NCBI GenBank assembly: GCA_964472195.1
Contig: CAYYJH010000028.1
Coordinates: forward strand, 1-32,414
Length of the DNA stretch: 32,414 bases
Source of the DNA: BS750m-G4 sp964472195
GTDB lineage: Bacteria; Bacteroidota; Ignavibacteria; Tepidaquicellales; Tepidaquicellaceae
Reading direction: 5' to 3'
Under the pieces are notes generated by a model that worked only from the letters and a program-made list of their open reading frames with translations, had not been told where the DNA came from and made no database searches. Position 1 is the stretch's first letter; the number at the start of each line of letters is the position of its first letter. A program made the translations under genes and the position numbers. Below are positions 1 to 10,100 of the stretch, piece by piece.

Positions 1-546
1 AAGAAAAATAGTAGAGTAGAATGTTTGCCGATACTTCGTAATCTTGCAACTCGAATAAAAGGACTTGCAATTGCTCATTCAATGCTATCCGAAGGGGAAT
101 GGCAGCCATTGAAAGTGACACAATTGTGCGAAAATGTTATTAATGCGACTGTGAAGAGTTTATATTCATCTAAATTAGTAAACCTATTGGTATCTTCTTC
201 TGAAGTAAAAGTTGACAGTAACCAGGCTCATCATCTGGCAATGGTCATAAATGAATTGACAACAAATAGTCTTAAGTACGCACTTCAGGAAAAGGAAAAA
301 ATTAATATCAAAATTAACATAAAGAGAGAAGGAAGTAAAATTTTAATTCAGTTTCATGATAACGGTCCCGGATATCCAATCGAATTATTGGAGGGGGACT
401 TTAGTAAAGCAAGTACCGGCTTCGAAATAATAAATGGGATTGTGAAAAAAAGCTTGTTTGGTGAAGTTGAACTTAGTAATGATAATGGAGCAGTAACATC
501 AATTATTTTTAAAAATATCGTAGAACAAAATAAAAGTGAATCATAA
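1..546 (+). CDS. HWE/HisKA_2-type sensor histidine kinase, 5'-truncated by the window edge
   Basis: The reading frame is open back to base 1, so this is the C-terminal part of a longer kinase; the TTG at 25 is not a convincing start. The visible part begins in the dimerisation helix region typical of HWE/HisKA_2 kinases (RIKGLAIAHSMLSEGEW, compare the family pattern R..ALA.AHdLL...W). An HATPase_c domain follows, with N box HHLAMVINELTTNSLKYAL, G1 box DNGPGYP and a last segment around STGFEIINGIV. The phospho-accepting His would lie upstream, outside the window. The protein would autophosphorylate with ATP and pass phosphate to a receiver domain. Its stop codon TAA (544-546) is directly followed by the ATG of the next gene, which starts with a receiver domain, so the two are almost certainly co-translated and may be partners. 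Confidence 0.85.
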   Translation, partial: KKNSRVECLPILRNLATRIKGLAIAHSMLSEGEWQPLKVTQLCENVINATVKSLYSSKLVNLLVSSSEVKVDSNQAHHLAMVINELTTNSLKYALQEKEKINIKINIKREGSKILIQFHDNGPGYPIELLEGDFSKASTGFEIINGIVKKSLFGEVELSNDNGAVTSIIFKNIVEQNKSES

Positions 547-2139
547 ATGAGTGAAAAAAAATCTATTCGCGTTTTAATCGCTGAGGATGATTTCATGGTT
601 GGCAAATCAATACAGCATATTTTATCGGATATTGAGTATGAATCGGTTGGAATAGCAACATCAGGGAAAGAAGCAGTAGAAATGACATGTTCTCTTCGAC
701 CTGATGCTGTTCTAATGGACATACAAATGTCAGAAATGGATGGGATTGAGGCAACAAGAGAAATACAAATAAAATGTCCTACACCCGTAATAATACTTAC
801 AGCATACCTGACTAAAAAATTTGTAGAGCAGGCAAGCAATATGGGAATTTCGGCTTATCTTGTTAAACCTCCGGACCCGGATGAAATTGAAAGAGCAATT
901 AAAATTGCAATTGCAAGGCATGGTGATTTGATGGAGCTTAAGCATTTGAACGAGGAACTTAAATATGAGAACATACTACACAATTCTCTATATAAAATAT
1001 CAGATGCGGCGAATAAATCTGAAAATCTACAACAGCTTTATGAAGTAATTCATGGAATTATTGGTGAATTAATTCCTGCAAAGAATTTTTATATAGCATT
1101 ATATAATAGTAATAAAAATGAAATAGAATTTTCATATTTTGTAGATGAGTATGATGAAATACCAAAGACAACAAAGCCCGGAAAAGGAATTACTATGAAA
1201 GTACTTTATACAGGTGAACCTCATCTGATTAAAAAAGAGGAATTTAGAAAATTAGAAGATAAAAGAGAAATCGAAATTTGGGGGAAATTACCGTATAGTT
1301 GGCTGGGTGTTCCATTGAGGATTAAAAACAATATTATTGGTGTAATTGCTGTTCAGAGTTATGAGAAGAATATAGATTATAGTGAGAAAGATAAGAAAGT
1401 ATTAATTTTTGTTTCGGAACAGATTGCTATGGCAATCGACCATGTTAAAAATGATGAAGAGATTAAAAGATCGCATATTCAAATGAGAAATTTGACGGCA
1501 CGATTACAGGAATTAAGAGAAGAAGAAAAAGTAAAGATGACTTATGGTGTTCGCGAAGATTTTAGCCAGATACTTTCGGTTTTAAGAATGGATTTGTCAT
1601 GGCTTGATAAGAAACTCAAGAATAAAAAAGGAAATGAATCTGATAAAATAAAATCAATGATAGAGTTAATCGATTCGACGGGGAAGGATGTACAAAAAGT
1701 TTCATCTGAATTGAGACCATCATTTCTGGACCATATTGGACTTAATCCTACAATTAAATGGTATGCAGAGGAATTTCAAAATAAAACCGGTATTAAATGT
1801 AAAACACAATTTGATCCTAAGGAATTAGAGTTGAGTAAGAATCTATCTGTAACATTGTATAGAATAATGGAGGAAGTATTGGAGAATATTAGAAATCATG
1901 CCGATGCTCACACAGTTAAAATATCATTGAAATTAAAAGAGAAAAAATTTGTAATGAGCATTGTGGATGATGGTATTGGCATACCTGAGGATAAAATAAA
2001 TGATCCAAAATCGGTAGGATTGATAGGAATCAGGGAAAGAGTATTACCTTTTGGAGGTAATATAATAATAAGAGGATTTCAATCTAAAGGGACAAAAGTA
2101 ATTGTGAACATACCAATGAAGAATGCGGATATCCATTGA
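547..2139 (+). CDS. REC-GAF-histidine-kinase-like hybrid protein with a degenerate HisKA_3 phosphoacceptor site
   Basis: 530 residues, no membrane segment, so cytoplasmic. Domains: receiver at about 8-125 with acidic D14/D15, phospho-acceptor D58 (VLMDIQM), T85 and K107; GAF at about 155-300; NarX/DesK-like dimerisation helix (HisKA_3) at about 325-400; HATPase_c at about 425-525 (N box LYRIMEEVLENIRNHA, G1 DDGIGIP, GLIGIRERV). The helix reads REEEKVKMTYGVREDFSQIL where the family has REEER..IAREiHDelGQ.L, so Arg336 (codon CGC) stands where the phosphorylated His is expected. The receiver is complete while autophosphorylation looks lost. The ATP-binding half looks intact, so a role as phosphatase, ATP-dependent allosteric switch or dimer partner is possible. 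The gene starts immediately after the stop of the upstream HWE kinase. Domain calls are confident; the functional consequence is inference. Confidence 0.88.
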   Translation: MSEKKSIRVLIAEDDFMVGKSIQHILSDIEYESVGIATSGKEAVEMTCSLRPDAVLMDIQMSEMDGIEATREIQIKCPTPVIILTAYLTKKFVEQASNMGISAYLVKPPDPDEIERAIKIAIARHGDLMELKHLNEELKYENILHNSLYKISDAANKSENLQQLYEVIHGIIGELIPAKNFYIALYNSNKNEIEFSYFVDEYDEIPKTTKPGKGITMKVLYTGEPHLIKKEEFRKLEDKREIEIWGKLPYSWLGVPLRIKNNIIGVIAVQSYEKNIDYSEKDKKVLIFVSEQIAMAIDHVKNDEEIKRSHIQMRNLTARLQELREEEKVKMTYGVREDFSQILSVLRMDLSWLDKKLKNKKGNESDKIKSMIELIDSTGKDVQKVSSELRPSFLDHIGLNPTIKWYAEEFQNKTGIKCKTQFDPKELELSKNLSVTLYRIMEEVLENIRNHADAHTVKISLKLKEKKFVMSIVDDGIGIPEDKINDPKSVGLIGIRERVLPFGGNIIIRGFQSKGTKVIVNIPMKNADIH

Positions 2140-2320
2140 AGGTTAAATGGATTATTTGTTTAAATTTGTAATGTTGAAAGAAGCAAGGCTTGTTTTACAA
2201 TTCAAATTATTTTTTCAAAACATGAACTAACGGATTTAATGCATATCATTATTGTGTGGGATACCTCCAGGAAGATAAATTAATTTTTGAAATTCATATT
2301 CATTAAAAAATTTGTATATT

Positions 2321-2342
2321 ATATAAAGTTATAACTTTATAT
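2321..2342. promoter_or_regulatory. Perfect 22-bp palindrome just before the sigma-54 activator start
   Basis: The half-site ATATAAAGTTA is followed directly by its exact reverse complement TAACTTTATAT, with no spacer. It ends 4 bases before the ATG at 2347 and occupies the place where a Shine-Dalgarno sequence would be. Perfect dyad symmetry over two helical turns suits a dimeric repressor or an autoregulatory operator. As RNA it could also form a hairpin masking the start. AT-rich sequence makes short palindromes common, but 22 bases without mismatch is much longer than expected. No match to a known operator is claimed. Confidence 0.5.
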
Positions 2343-2346
2343 TGTC

Positions 2347-3735
2347 ATGTCTAAAATATTAGTTGTAGATGATGAAGCAACTTCCATCGCTATATTAAAA
2401 AAAGTACTGGAAGATGCCGGGCATAATGTATCAACAGTTACGGATGGTTCGAGTGCATTAGAGCAGATAAGGAAGTATAAGTTTGATATTGTACTTACGG
2501 ATTTCAGTATGCCAGGTATGAATGGAATCGAGCTTACGGAAGCAAGTTTAAGAATCGAACCCGATCTAATTGTAATTTTAATAACTGCTTTTGCAACAAT
2601 AAGGTCAGCTGTCAATGCAATCAAATTAGGTGCTTTTGATTATCTTACGAAACCGATCGATAAAGAAGAACTTTTACTATCAATAGCAAGAGGTATGGAG
2701 AGGATATCACTTCTTCATGAAAACCTTCTTTTAAAGCATAAACTTTTGAAAGCAGAACCGGTCGAGGATTTTGAAGATGAATATGGAACAGCTAATAAAG
2801 AAGTAAAGAATATACTGAGAGAAGCTAAGAAAGTTGCAAAATCAGATTCTACAATTTTAATAACGGGTGATAACGGAACCGGTAAGGAGGTTCTGGCGAA
2901 ATTTATACATTCAAATAGTCCAAGGAATAATCAACAATTTGTTGTTGTAAACTGTGCTGCAATTCCTACTCAATTGCTTGAATCGGAATTGTTTGGACAT
3001 GTCAAAGGTTCATTTACCGGGGCGATTAAAGATCATAAAGGATATTTTGAAATTGCTGATAACGGGACAATTTTTCTGGATGAGATTGCAGAGATCGATA
3101 CACTCATGCAGGTTAAACTATTGAGAGTACTGCAGGAGAAAGAGTTTTCGAAGGTAGGTGACACAAAAATTCAAATAACAAATGTCAGAATAATAGCAGC
3201 AACGAATCAAGACCTGAGTAAATTAATAGATGAAGGAAAGTTCAGGGAAGATTTATATTATAGGTTGAATGTATTTGAGTTTAAGCTGCCAAGTTTAAAA
3301 GATAGACCTGAAGATATTGAATATTACTTCAATAAATTTCTAAAAGAGTTTTCAGCTGCAAATAAGACTAAAATTCCAAAAGCTGGAAATGATATTATAA
3401 AGTTATTGTTAAATTATGATTGGCCCGGGAATATACGTGAATTAAAGAATGTTGCTGAGAGAGTATCAATATTAAATGATGGCGGAAAAATAACTATTGA
3501 TCATTTACCAAACAATATTATTGGTATAAAAAAAGAAGAGCCGCTTGGAGATGATTATACTTCTAATAAAGAGGCAATATTAAAAGATTTTGAAGTTAAT
3601 TTCATTTGTAAGCATTTAAAAATGAATAAGGGTAACGTTGCTGCTACTGCAAAAGCAATTAATTTTCACCCTGTAAGTTTACGTCAAAAGATTGCAAAGT
3701 TGGGAATAGACCCAAGGGAGTATAAGGTTTTGTGA
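2347..3735 (+). CDS. Sigma-54-dependent response regulator (NtrC/AtoC family)
   Basis: 462 residues, the usual length for the family. Receiver at 1-115 with D8/D9, phospho-acceptor D52 (IVLTDFSMPG), T80 and K102. AAA+ sigma-54 interaction domain at about 145-380 with Walker A GDNGTGKE (174-181), the sigma-54 contact loop as GSFTGA (221-226, Ser instead of the commonest Ala), and Walker B GTIFLDE (D245/E246). A Fis-type helix-turn-helix sits at the C-terminus (about 420-460, NVAATAKAINFHPVSLRQKI). When phosphorylated it should oligomerise on enhancer sites and drive open-complex formation by sigma-54 polymerase. It follows two kinase-type genes after a 207-bp gap, so it is a natural output for them, but its own palindrome-containing leader suggests separate control. 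A hairpin terminator lies about 90 bases downstream. Target genes are not evident; I saw no clear -24/-12 promoter in the window. Confidence 0.95.
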   Translation: MSKILVVDDEATSIAILKKVLEDAGHNVSTVTDGSSALEQIRKYKFDIVLTDFSMPGMNGIELTEASLRIEPDLIVILITAFATIRSAVNAIKLGAFDYLTKPIDKEELLLSIARGMERISLLHENLLLKHKLLKAEPVEDFEDEYGTANKEVKNILREAKKVAKSDSTILITGDNGTGKEVLAKFIHSNSPRNNQQFVVVNCAAIPTQLLESELFGHVKGSFTGAIKDHKGYFEIADNGTIFLDEIAEIDTLMQVKLLRVLQEKEFSKVGDTKIQITNVRIIAATNQDLSKLIDEGKFREDLYYRLNVFEFKLPSLKDRPEDIEYYFNKFLKEFSAANKTKIPKAGNDIIKLLLNYDWPGNIRELKNVAERVSILNDGGKITIDHLPNNIIGIKKEEPLGDDYTSNKEAILKDFEVNFICKHLKMNKGNVAATAKAINFHPVSLRQKIAKLGIDPREYKVL

Positions 3736-3824
3736 TTTTATAATAATTGTATTGTAAAGCTGAGCATAACGTTTTCTCATTGTAATATTAATAAACAAAT
3801 ACGTTATCATGTGCTGCCAAAATT

Positions 3825-3861
3825 AAAACTCTATGATTTTTTTTTTCATAGAGTTTTTTTT
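3825..3861 (+). terminator. Intrinsic terminator after the sigma-54 activator gene
   Basis: Stem AAAACTCTATGA (3825-3836) pairs exactly with TCATAGAGTTTT (3846-3857) across a T-only loop, and is followed by a run of T. It separates the regulator gene from the giant kinase gene. Confidence 0.8.
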
Positions 3862-3917
3862 GATAAAATTTAGTAACTTTCAGTAAATTTATATAAAAAA
3901 AAAGTATTTATATAGTC

Positions 3918-3946
3918 TTGACAAGGTAAGTTTATTTTATTAATTT
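3918..3946 (+). promoter_or_regulatory. Possible sigma-70-like promoter upstream of the giant hybrid kinase
   Basis: A perfect TTGACA at 3918-3923 is followed after 17 bases by TAATTT (3941-3946), a poor -10 match. It lies downstream of the preceding terminator and about 190 bases before the kinase start. FCB-group promoters often differ from the E. coli consensus, so this is only a candidate. Confidence 0.25.
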
Positions 3947-4133
3947 TACCATAGTGAAAAAGCTAACTTTTTAGCATGAATCAAAGTAATACCACTATTA
4001 TTTCTTATTTGTAATTAATTTTGCAATATTTTTTATTATTAAATTTAAATAATATATAAGGATTTACTTTACATTAAATTATAAGCAATACTATTAATAT
4101 ACGTTACCCTAATCGATATTTTAGATTTTATTT

Positions 4134-7100
4134 ATGAATGATAATCGTTCAATATTAGATAAGATAATTCGGAAGGAACGAAAATCTGTAAAAGAAATTA
4201 TTGAAAGCGATAATCTTCTCTTATCAATCTTTAATAATAATGATATAGGCATTAGTATAACTGATGATCAGGGAAGGTTTTTGAATGTCAATAACCATTT
4301 TTGCCAGATCTTTGGTTATTCTGAGACTGAGATAATTGGAAACAAAGCTGTATTTATTTTTCCAGAAGAAAATAAAGAGTATAGTGAAAGCATTTTCCTT
4401 TCAAAGACAAACGAACAGACAGACAGAATCTTTGAATGGAAAGTTAAGCATAAAAACGGTATAAACTTTAATGTTCATGCCACAATTAAAACTATTAAAG
4501 CAGAGGATGGTAGTATATATAATTTGACAATGATTTCAGATATATCCGAGGTTCTTAAATCGAGAGAGAAATTATTTTTGTTGGAATCTGTAGTAACAAA
4601 TGCAAACGATGCTGTTGTAATATCTGAAAATAAAGGAGGGGACCCTGTAAATACAAATATAATTTATGTTAACGAGGCGTTTACAAAAATGACAGGATTT
4701 CATTATGATGAGGTTGTTGGAAAATCTCCCGAAATTTTAAGAGGTCCTAAGACAGATATGTTGAAAATTAGTGATATAAGAAGGATGCTTAATGATGGAA
4801 AAACAGTCATGGCTGAATTAATTAATTACAAAAAAGATGGAACTGAGTTCTGGGTTGAATTTAATATTGTACCATTAATTGATGAATACGATAATTGCAC
4901 TCATTATATTTCAATACAAAGAGATATTACCGAAAGGAAGAAAGCAGAAAAAGAAATTCAAAAAAGCAGGGAATTTCTGAAGAATATATATGAAGGAGTT
5001 GACCAGTCAATATTTGTTTTAGATGTAAAAGATGATGATGATTTTGTGTATTCAAGTGTTAATCCCGAATGGGAAAATATAACAAGGCTTAAAGCATCAG
5101 AGGTAATAGGTAAAAGAACAAACGAAATTCTGCAGAACGGTTCTACAATATTATTAAATGATAAGACAAGGGAATGTATAAAAAAAGGAGAAGTTATAAG
5201 GTTTGAAGAAAAAATACAACATGATAATGATGAGTGTTGGTTTATTACAACATTAACACCGATAACAAATTCTGAGAGAAAAATATACAGAATTATTGGC
5301 AGCAGTACTAAGATTACGGATAGGATAATTACCGAAGATGCATTGAAGAAACGTGAAAAATATTTATCATCACTTGTTGAAGTTCAAGGAATTTTGCTTA
5401 ACAAAGAATTGTGTGTTGCAACATATAATGAAATTCTCGAATCGTTAGGTAAGGCAGCATTAGCCAGTCGAGTATATCTATACTTCAATCATGAAGGTGA
5501 AGACAACCAGATTTATACGAGTCAAATAGCTGAATGGTGTTCTGATGGTATCAAACCGGAAATAGGAAATTCAAAACTCCAAAATCTATCATACAATGAT
5601 TTTTTCCCTCGCTGGTATACAGAATTATCAAAAGGTGGAATAATTCAGGGAGACGTTTCAAATTTTCCTGATACAGAAAAGGAAATATTACTACCCCAGG
5701 AAATATTTTCAGTTCTTATATTGCCTTTGTTTGTGAATAATAAGTTTAGAGGTTTCATAGGATTTGATAATTGCAGCAACTACAGAAAATGGGAAACTGC
5801 TGAAACAGATTTATTACAAGCTTCTGCGTCCGCAATATCAATTGCTCTCGAGAGAGAAATAACATCTGAAAACTTAAAAAATCGGAATGATGAAGTATCA
5901 AAGTTTAGTCTTAACTTAAAGCTGCTTCACAAACTTAATACAACAAGTTATGACACTTTCGATAACCTGCTAGCCGATTATCTAAATATAGGTTGTCAGA
6001 TATTTGATATGGAATCAGGAATAATAGGAAGACAGGAAAAAGAGAAGCTCACGATATTTTCTATAAAATCGACTACATTAGATTTGAAACCGGGTTATAA
6101 GTTTAACACAGCAAATGAAACGTTAAGTTATTACCCATTAAAATTTAAAAAGACTGTTTCATATAATTCACTTAGCAGGATAAAAGAGTTTGCGAAGATC
6201 ACATCAATAAAACAATTTAAATTAGAATCTTTTATTGGAACACCAATACTTATTAAGGGAAATGAATTTGGAGTACTAACATTTTCGTCCTCAAATAAAA
6301 GGAAACATGATTTCAATAAATCTGATTATGAAATTATCGAGATGATGTCTCAGAGTATAAGCAGTTATATTGAAAAGCAAATCTCCGAAGAAGAGAAACG
6401 CTTCGCAGAAGAGAAACTTAAAAAATCTCAGCTTCGATTAGCATTTGTGTTCCAGAATCTCCCGGATATAGTAATATATGAAACAGGAGGAGGGAAAGAA
6501 TTTATTTCGGATAATGTTAAAAACCTTTTAGGTTATAATCCTGAAGATATTACGAAAGATAGGCGATTTTTCAAAACTGTTATACATCCCGATGATAGTT
6601 CCGCTGTTGCAGATAAAATTAAGAATTGGCACAAGGAAGAAAATCCCGGTGTGTTATTATTGGAATTCAGATGTAAACGAGCAGATGGAAAATATATATG
6701 GCTTGAAGATCATATGATTAATGTAAAAGGTATTAATGAACCTGATTATATGTCCGGTATATTGATTGATATTTCCTACAGGAAAGCTGCTGAAGAAAAG
6801 ATAAAAAAGAGTGAAGAGAATTTATCGAACGCACAGAAGATAGCACATATAGGCAGTTTCGAGTATGAAGTTGAAACTAAGAAATTAATGCTCTCTGATG
6901 AAAATTATAGAATTCTCTGTATAAAAAATGAAAACGGAGGGATTACTTACGGAGATTATTTATCACTTATACATCATGATGATAGAGATAAATTTTCAGA
7001 TTGTATAGATAACTCAATAAAAACCGGAAAGGCTTATGAGATAGATTTTAGAGTTTGTTTAAATGATGGAGAGACAAAGTATCTTCACAGTTTAGGAGAA

Positions 7101-10100
7101 CCTGTTGTTAATGCCGCCGGAGAAACTGAAAAAATTATTGGAACTAATCATGATATTACCGAACGCAAGATAGCAGAGTTAGAGTTGATAGAAAGTGAGG
7201 AAAGATTCAGAACTTTAATCTTAAATTCAACGGATATTATTACAATCATTGATAAGAATCTAAATATTGTTTACGACAGTCCATCTTCTGAACAATATCT
7301 CGGTTACAGTTTAAATAAGAGAATTGGAAAAAATATTTTAGGTTTCATGCATCCGGATGATAAAAAGGTTCTCAAACCAGAGCTAGATAAAGTGTTAAAG
7401 AAAGATGGATTGAGTAAACCATACCAGTATAGATACAAACACAAAAACGGAAACTGGGTATATCTGGAATCCATAGCAAATAATTTATTGAAGAATAAAT
7501 TAGTAAAAGGCGTAGTAATAAATACAAGAGATATCACAGAACGCTGGAAAGCAGAAGAGTCATTAAGGAGGAGTCAGCATTTTAGTAAGACAATTGCAGA
7601 GTCAATACCGAGTAGCTTATATGTTTTTGATCTTGAGAAGAAAGAGTATATATATTCTAACAGAGATATTTTAAAGATACTGGAGTATGATGATAAAGAT
7701 ATTGATAAGAATAGAAAAAGATTGATGATGGATATCATTCATGAGGATGACTTAGAAAAAAATGATAAAAGGTTAAAAAGGTTTTATACTTTAAGAGATG
7801 GTCAAATTGTGGAAACCGAATACAGGTTAAAGCATGCTGATGGACGCTGGAGATGGTTTTACAGCCGGGATTTAATATTCAACAGGTTACCAGATGGTAA
7901 ACCCAAACAGATTTTAGGAACTGCACAGGATATCACAGACAGGAAAGAAGCCGAGGAAGAGTTACGCAAGAGTGAAGAGAAATACAGATCAGTTGTTAAT
8001 AATGTAAACGAAATTATTTTTCAAACCGATGAAACGGGAAAATGGAAATTCTTAAATCCTGCCTGGACAGACATTACGGGATTTTCTATTGGCGAAAGTA
8101 TTGATAAAGCATTCTTGGATTATATTCATCCTGACGATAGAGAAACGTTTAATGAAAAGTATAATAATTTGATGAAAACAAAGAAGGAGTACAGCCGATT
8201 TGAAATTCGAATGTTGACAAAGCAAAGAGATTATAAATGGTTAGAAGTTACGACTCGATTGAATTATGACTCAACAAAAAATATTGTAGGAACCTTTGGG
8301 ACTTTAACAGATATCACAGAGAGAAAACTTGTTGAGCATGAACTTATTAGTGCGAAGAATGAAGCTGAAGAAGCAACTAATGTTAAATCGGAATTTCTTG
8401 CGACAATGAGCCATGAAATAAGAACCCCATTAAACGGAATAATTGGAATGACAGGATTGATGCTTGAGACTGATTTATCCACAAAACAAAAAGAATTTGT
8501 TGAGACGGTTCGTGTCAGTGGTGATACATTAATGACATTAATTAATGATATATTGGATTTTTCAAAGATAGAATCAGGTAAAATGGAACTCGAGGAACAG
8601 CCATTCGAATTAGTTGCCTGTATAGAAGATGCATTTGACCTGTTCGCTTCAAAGGCTTCGCAAAAACGAATTGATCTACTTTATCTTGTAGACACAAGTG
8701 TTCCTTCCTTCGTGCTCGGTGATGTTACACGTTTGAGACAGATACTGGTTAACCTTGTAAGTAATGCAATTAAATTTACAGAAAAAGGTGAAATATTTAT
8801 TTCTGTAAATAAAATATTTGGTGATGATGAGTTTATAGAACTTGAATTTTCAATAAAGGATACCGGAATTGGAATACCAAAAGAGAAAACTAAAAAGTTA
8901 TTTAAAGCATTTTCACAATTAGATACATCAACTACAAGAAAATTCGGAGGAACTGGATTAGGCTTGGCTATTTGTTCTAAACTTGTTAATCTTATGGGTG
9001 GAAAAATGTGGATTGAGAGTGAACAAAATAAAGGTTCTACTTTTTATTTCACAATAAAATCTAAATCATCAAAAATAAAGATACCAAGAACTTATTTAAA
9101 ATCGTCTATTCCACAACTAAAGAATAAGAATGTATTAATTGTTGACGATAACAAAACAAATCGTCAGATATTAAAACTCCAGTGTCAATCGTGGGGTATG
9201 ATGTCCAAGGCAGCTTCAAGTGCAAAAGAAGCAACAGAATGGATTATGAGAGGGGATACCTTCGATTTGGGAATTATTGATATGCATATGCCGGATGTTG
9301 ATGGTATTGAATTGGGAAGACGGATTAAAAAATTACGTCCAAGAAATTTATTACCATTAATTATGTTAACATCTTTGGGTGATTATGACAGTCATGAGAA
9401 TTTTCCTGATGATGTTTTTTCTGCGAATATATCCAAACCAATCAAGCAATCACAGTTATTTGACGTAATTTTGAATGTGTTGTCAGGCTCTGAGAAAATC
9501 GATGGAAATTATAATTTAAAAAAGAAGATTGACGTATCTTTAGCAACACAAATTCCTTTGAGGATACTTGTTGCAGAAGACAATATAATTAATCAGAAAT
9601 TAATTCTAAGGATATTGGAACACATGGGATATATGCCGGATGTCGTTGTAACGGGTATTGATGTTCTGGATTCTTTAAGAAGGAAAAAATATGATATGAT
9701 ATTTATGGATGTCCAGATGCCTGAAATGGATGGATTGGAAGCAACAAAACATATAAACAAGAAATATAACGAAGAGGAAAAACCAAAGATAATTGCGATG
9801 ACTGCTAATGCTATGCAAGGTGATAGAGAAATTTGTTTATCTGCTGGTATGGAAGATTATATTAGCAAACCGATTTTAATCGAAGAAGTTCAAAGTGTGA
9901 TTGAAAAATGGGGTAAAGTTTCAAATTCAGCAAATATAAAAATCACAAATAAAATGAAAATTGAAAAAGAAGATTTACTGGATTTCAACATCATTCAGGG
10001 TTTAAAAGAACTTGGGAATGACGACGACAAGTCTTTTTTAACCGAAGTAATCGATTTGTATTTAGAACAAGCACCTGGTTTGATAGAGAAAATTAAAAAG

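Larger units (their letters stand above)
3736..4133. other. Intergenic region (398 bp) with terminator and presumed promoter of the giant kinase
   Basis: No convincing gene is seen. It begins with an inverted repeat (ATAACGT at 3766-3772, ACGTTAT at 3801-3807), then a strong terminator (3825-3861), then very AT-rich DNA leading to the start at 4134. Small hairpin possibilities around 3957-3975 (AAAAAG/CTTTTT) are weak. A TTGACA box at 3918 is listed separately. No Shine-Dalgarno sequence is visible before 4134. Confidence 0.6.

Noticed and set aside
25..27. TTG at 25 as the start of the first kinase
   Set aside because: The frame is open to base 1 and the encoded residues are mid-domain for an HWE/HisKA_2 kinase, so the gene is truncated by the window.
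354..839. Minus-strand reading frame across the kinase/REC junction
   Set aside because: Antisense shadow of two well-supported plus-strand genes with clear catalytic motifs.
4700..4760. PAS2 as a LOV photoreceptor
   Set aside because: The segment GKSPEILRGPKTD aligns with the LOV signature but lacks the adduct-forming Cys.
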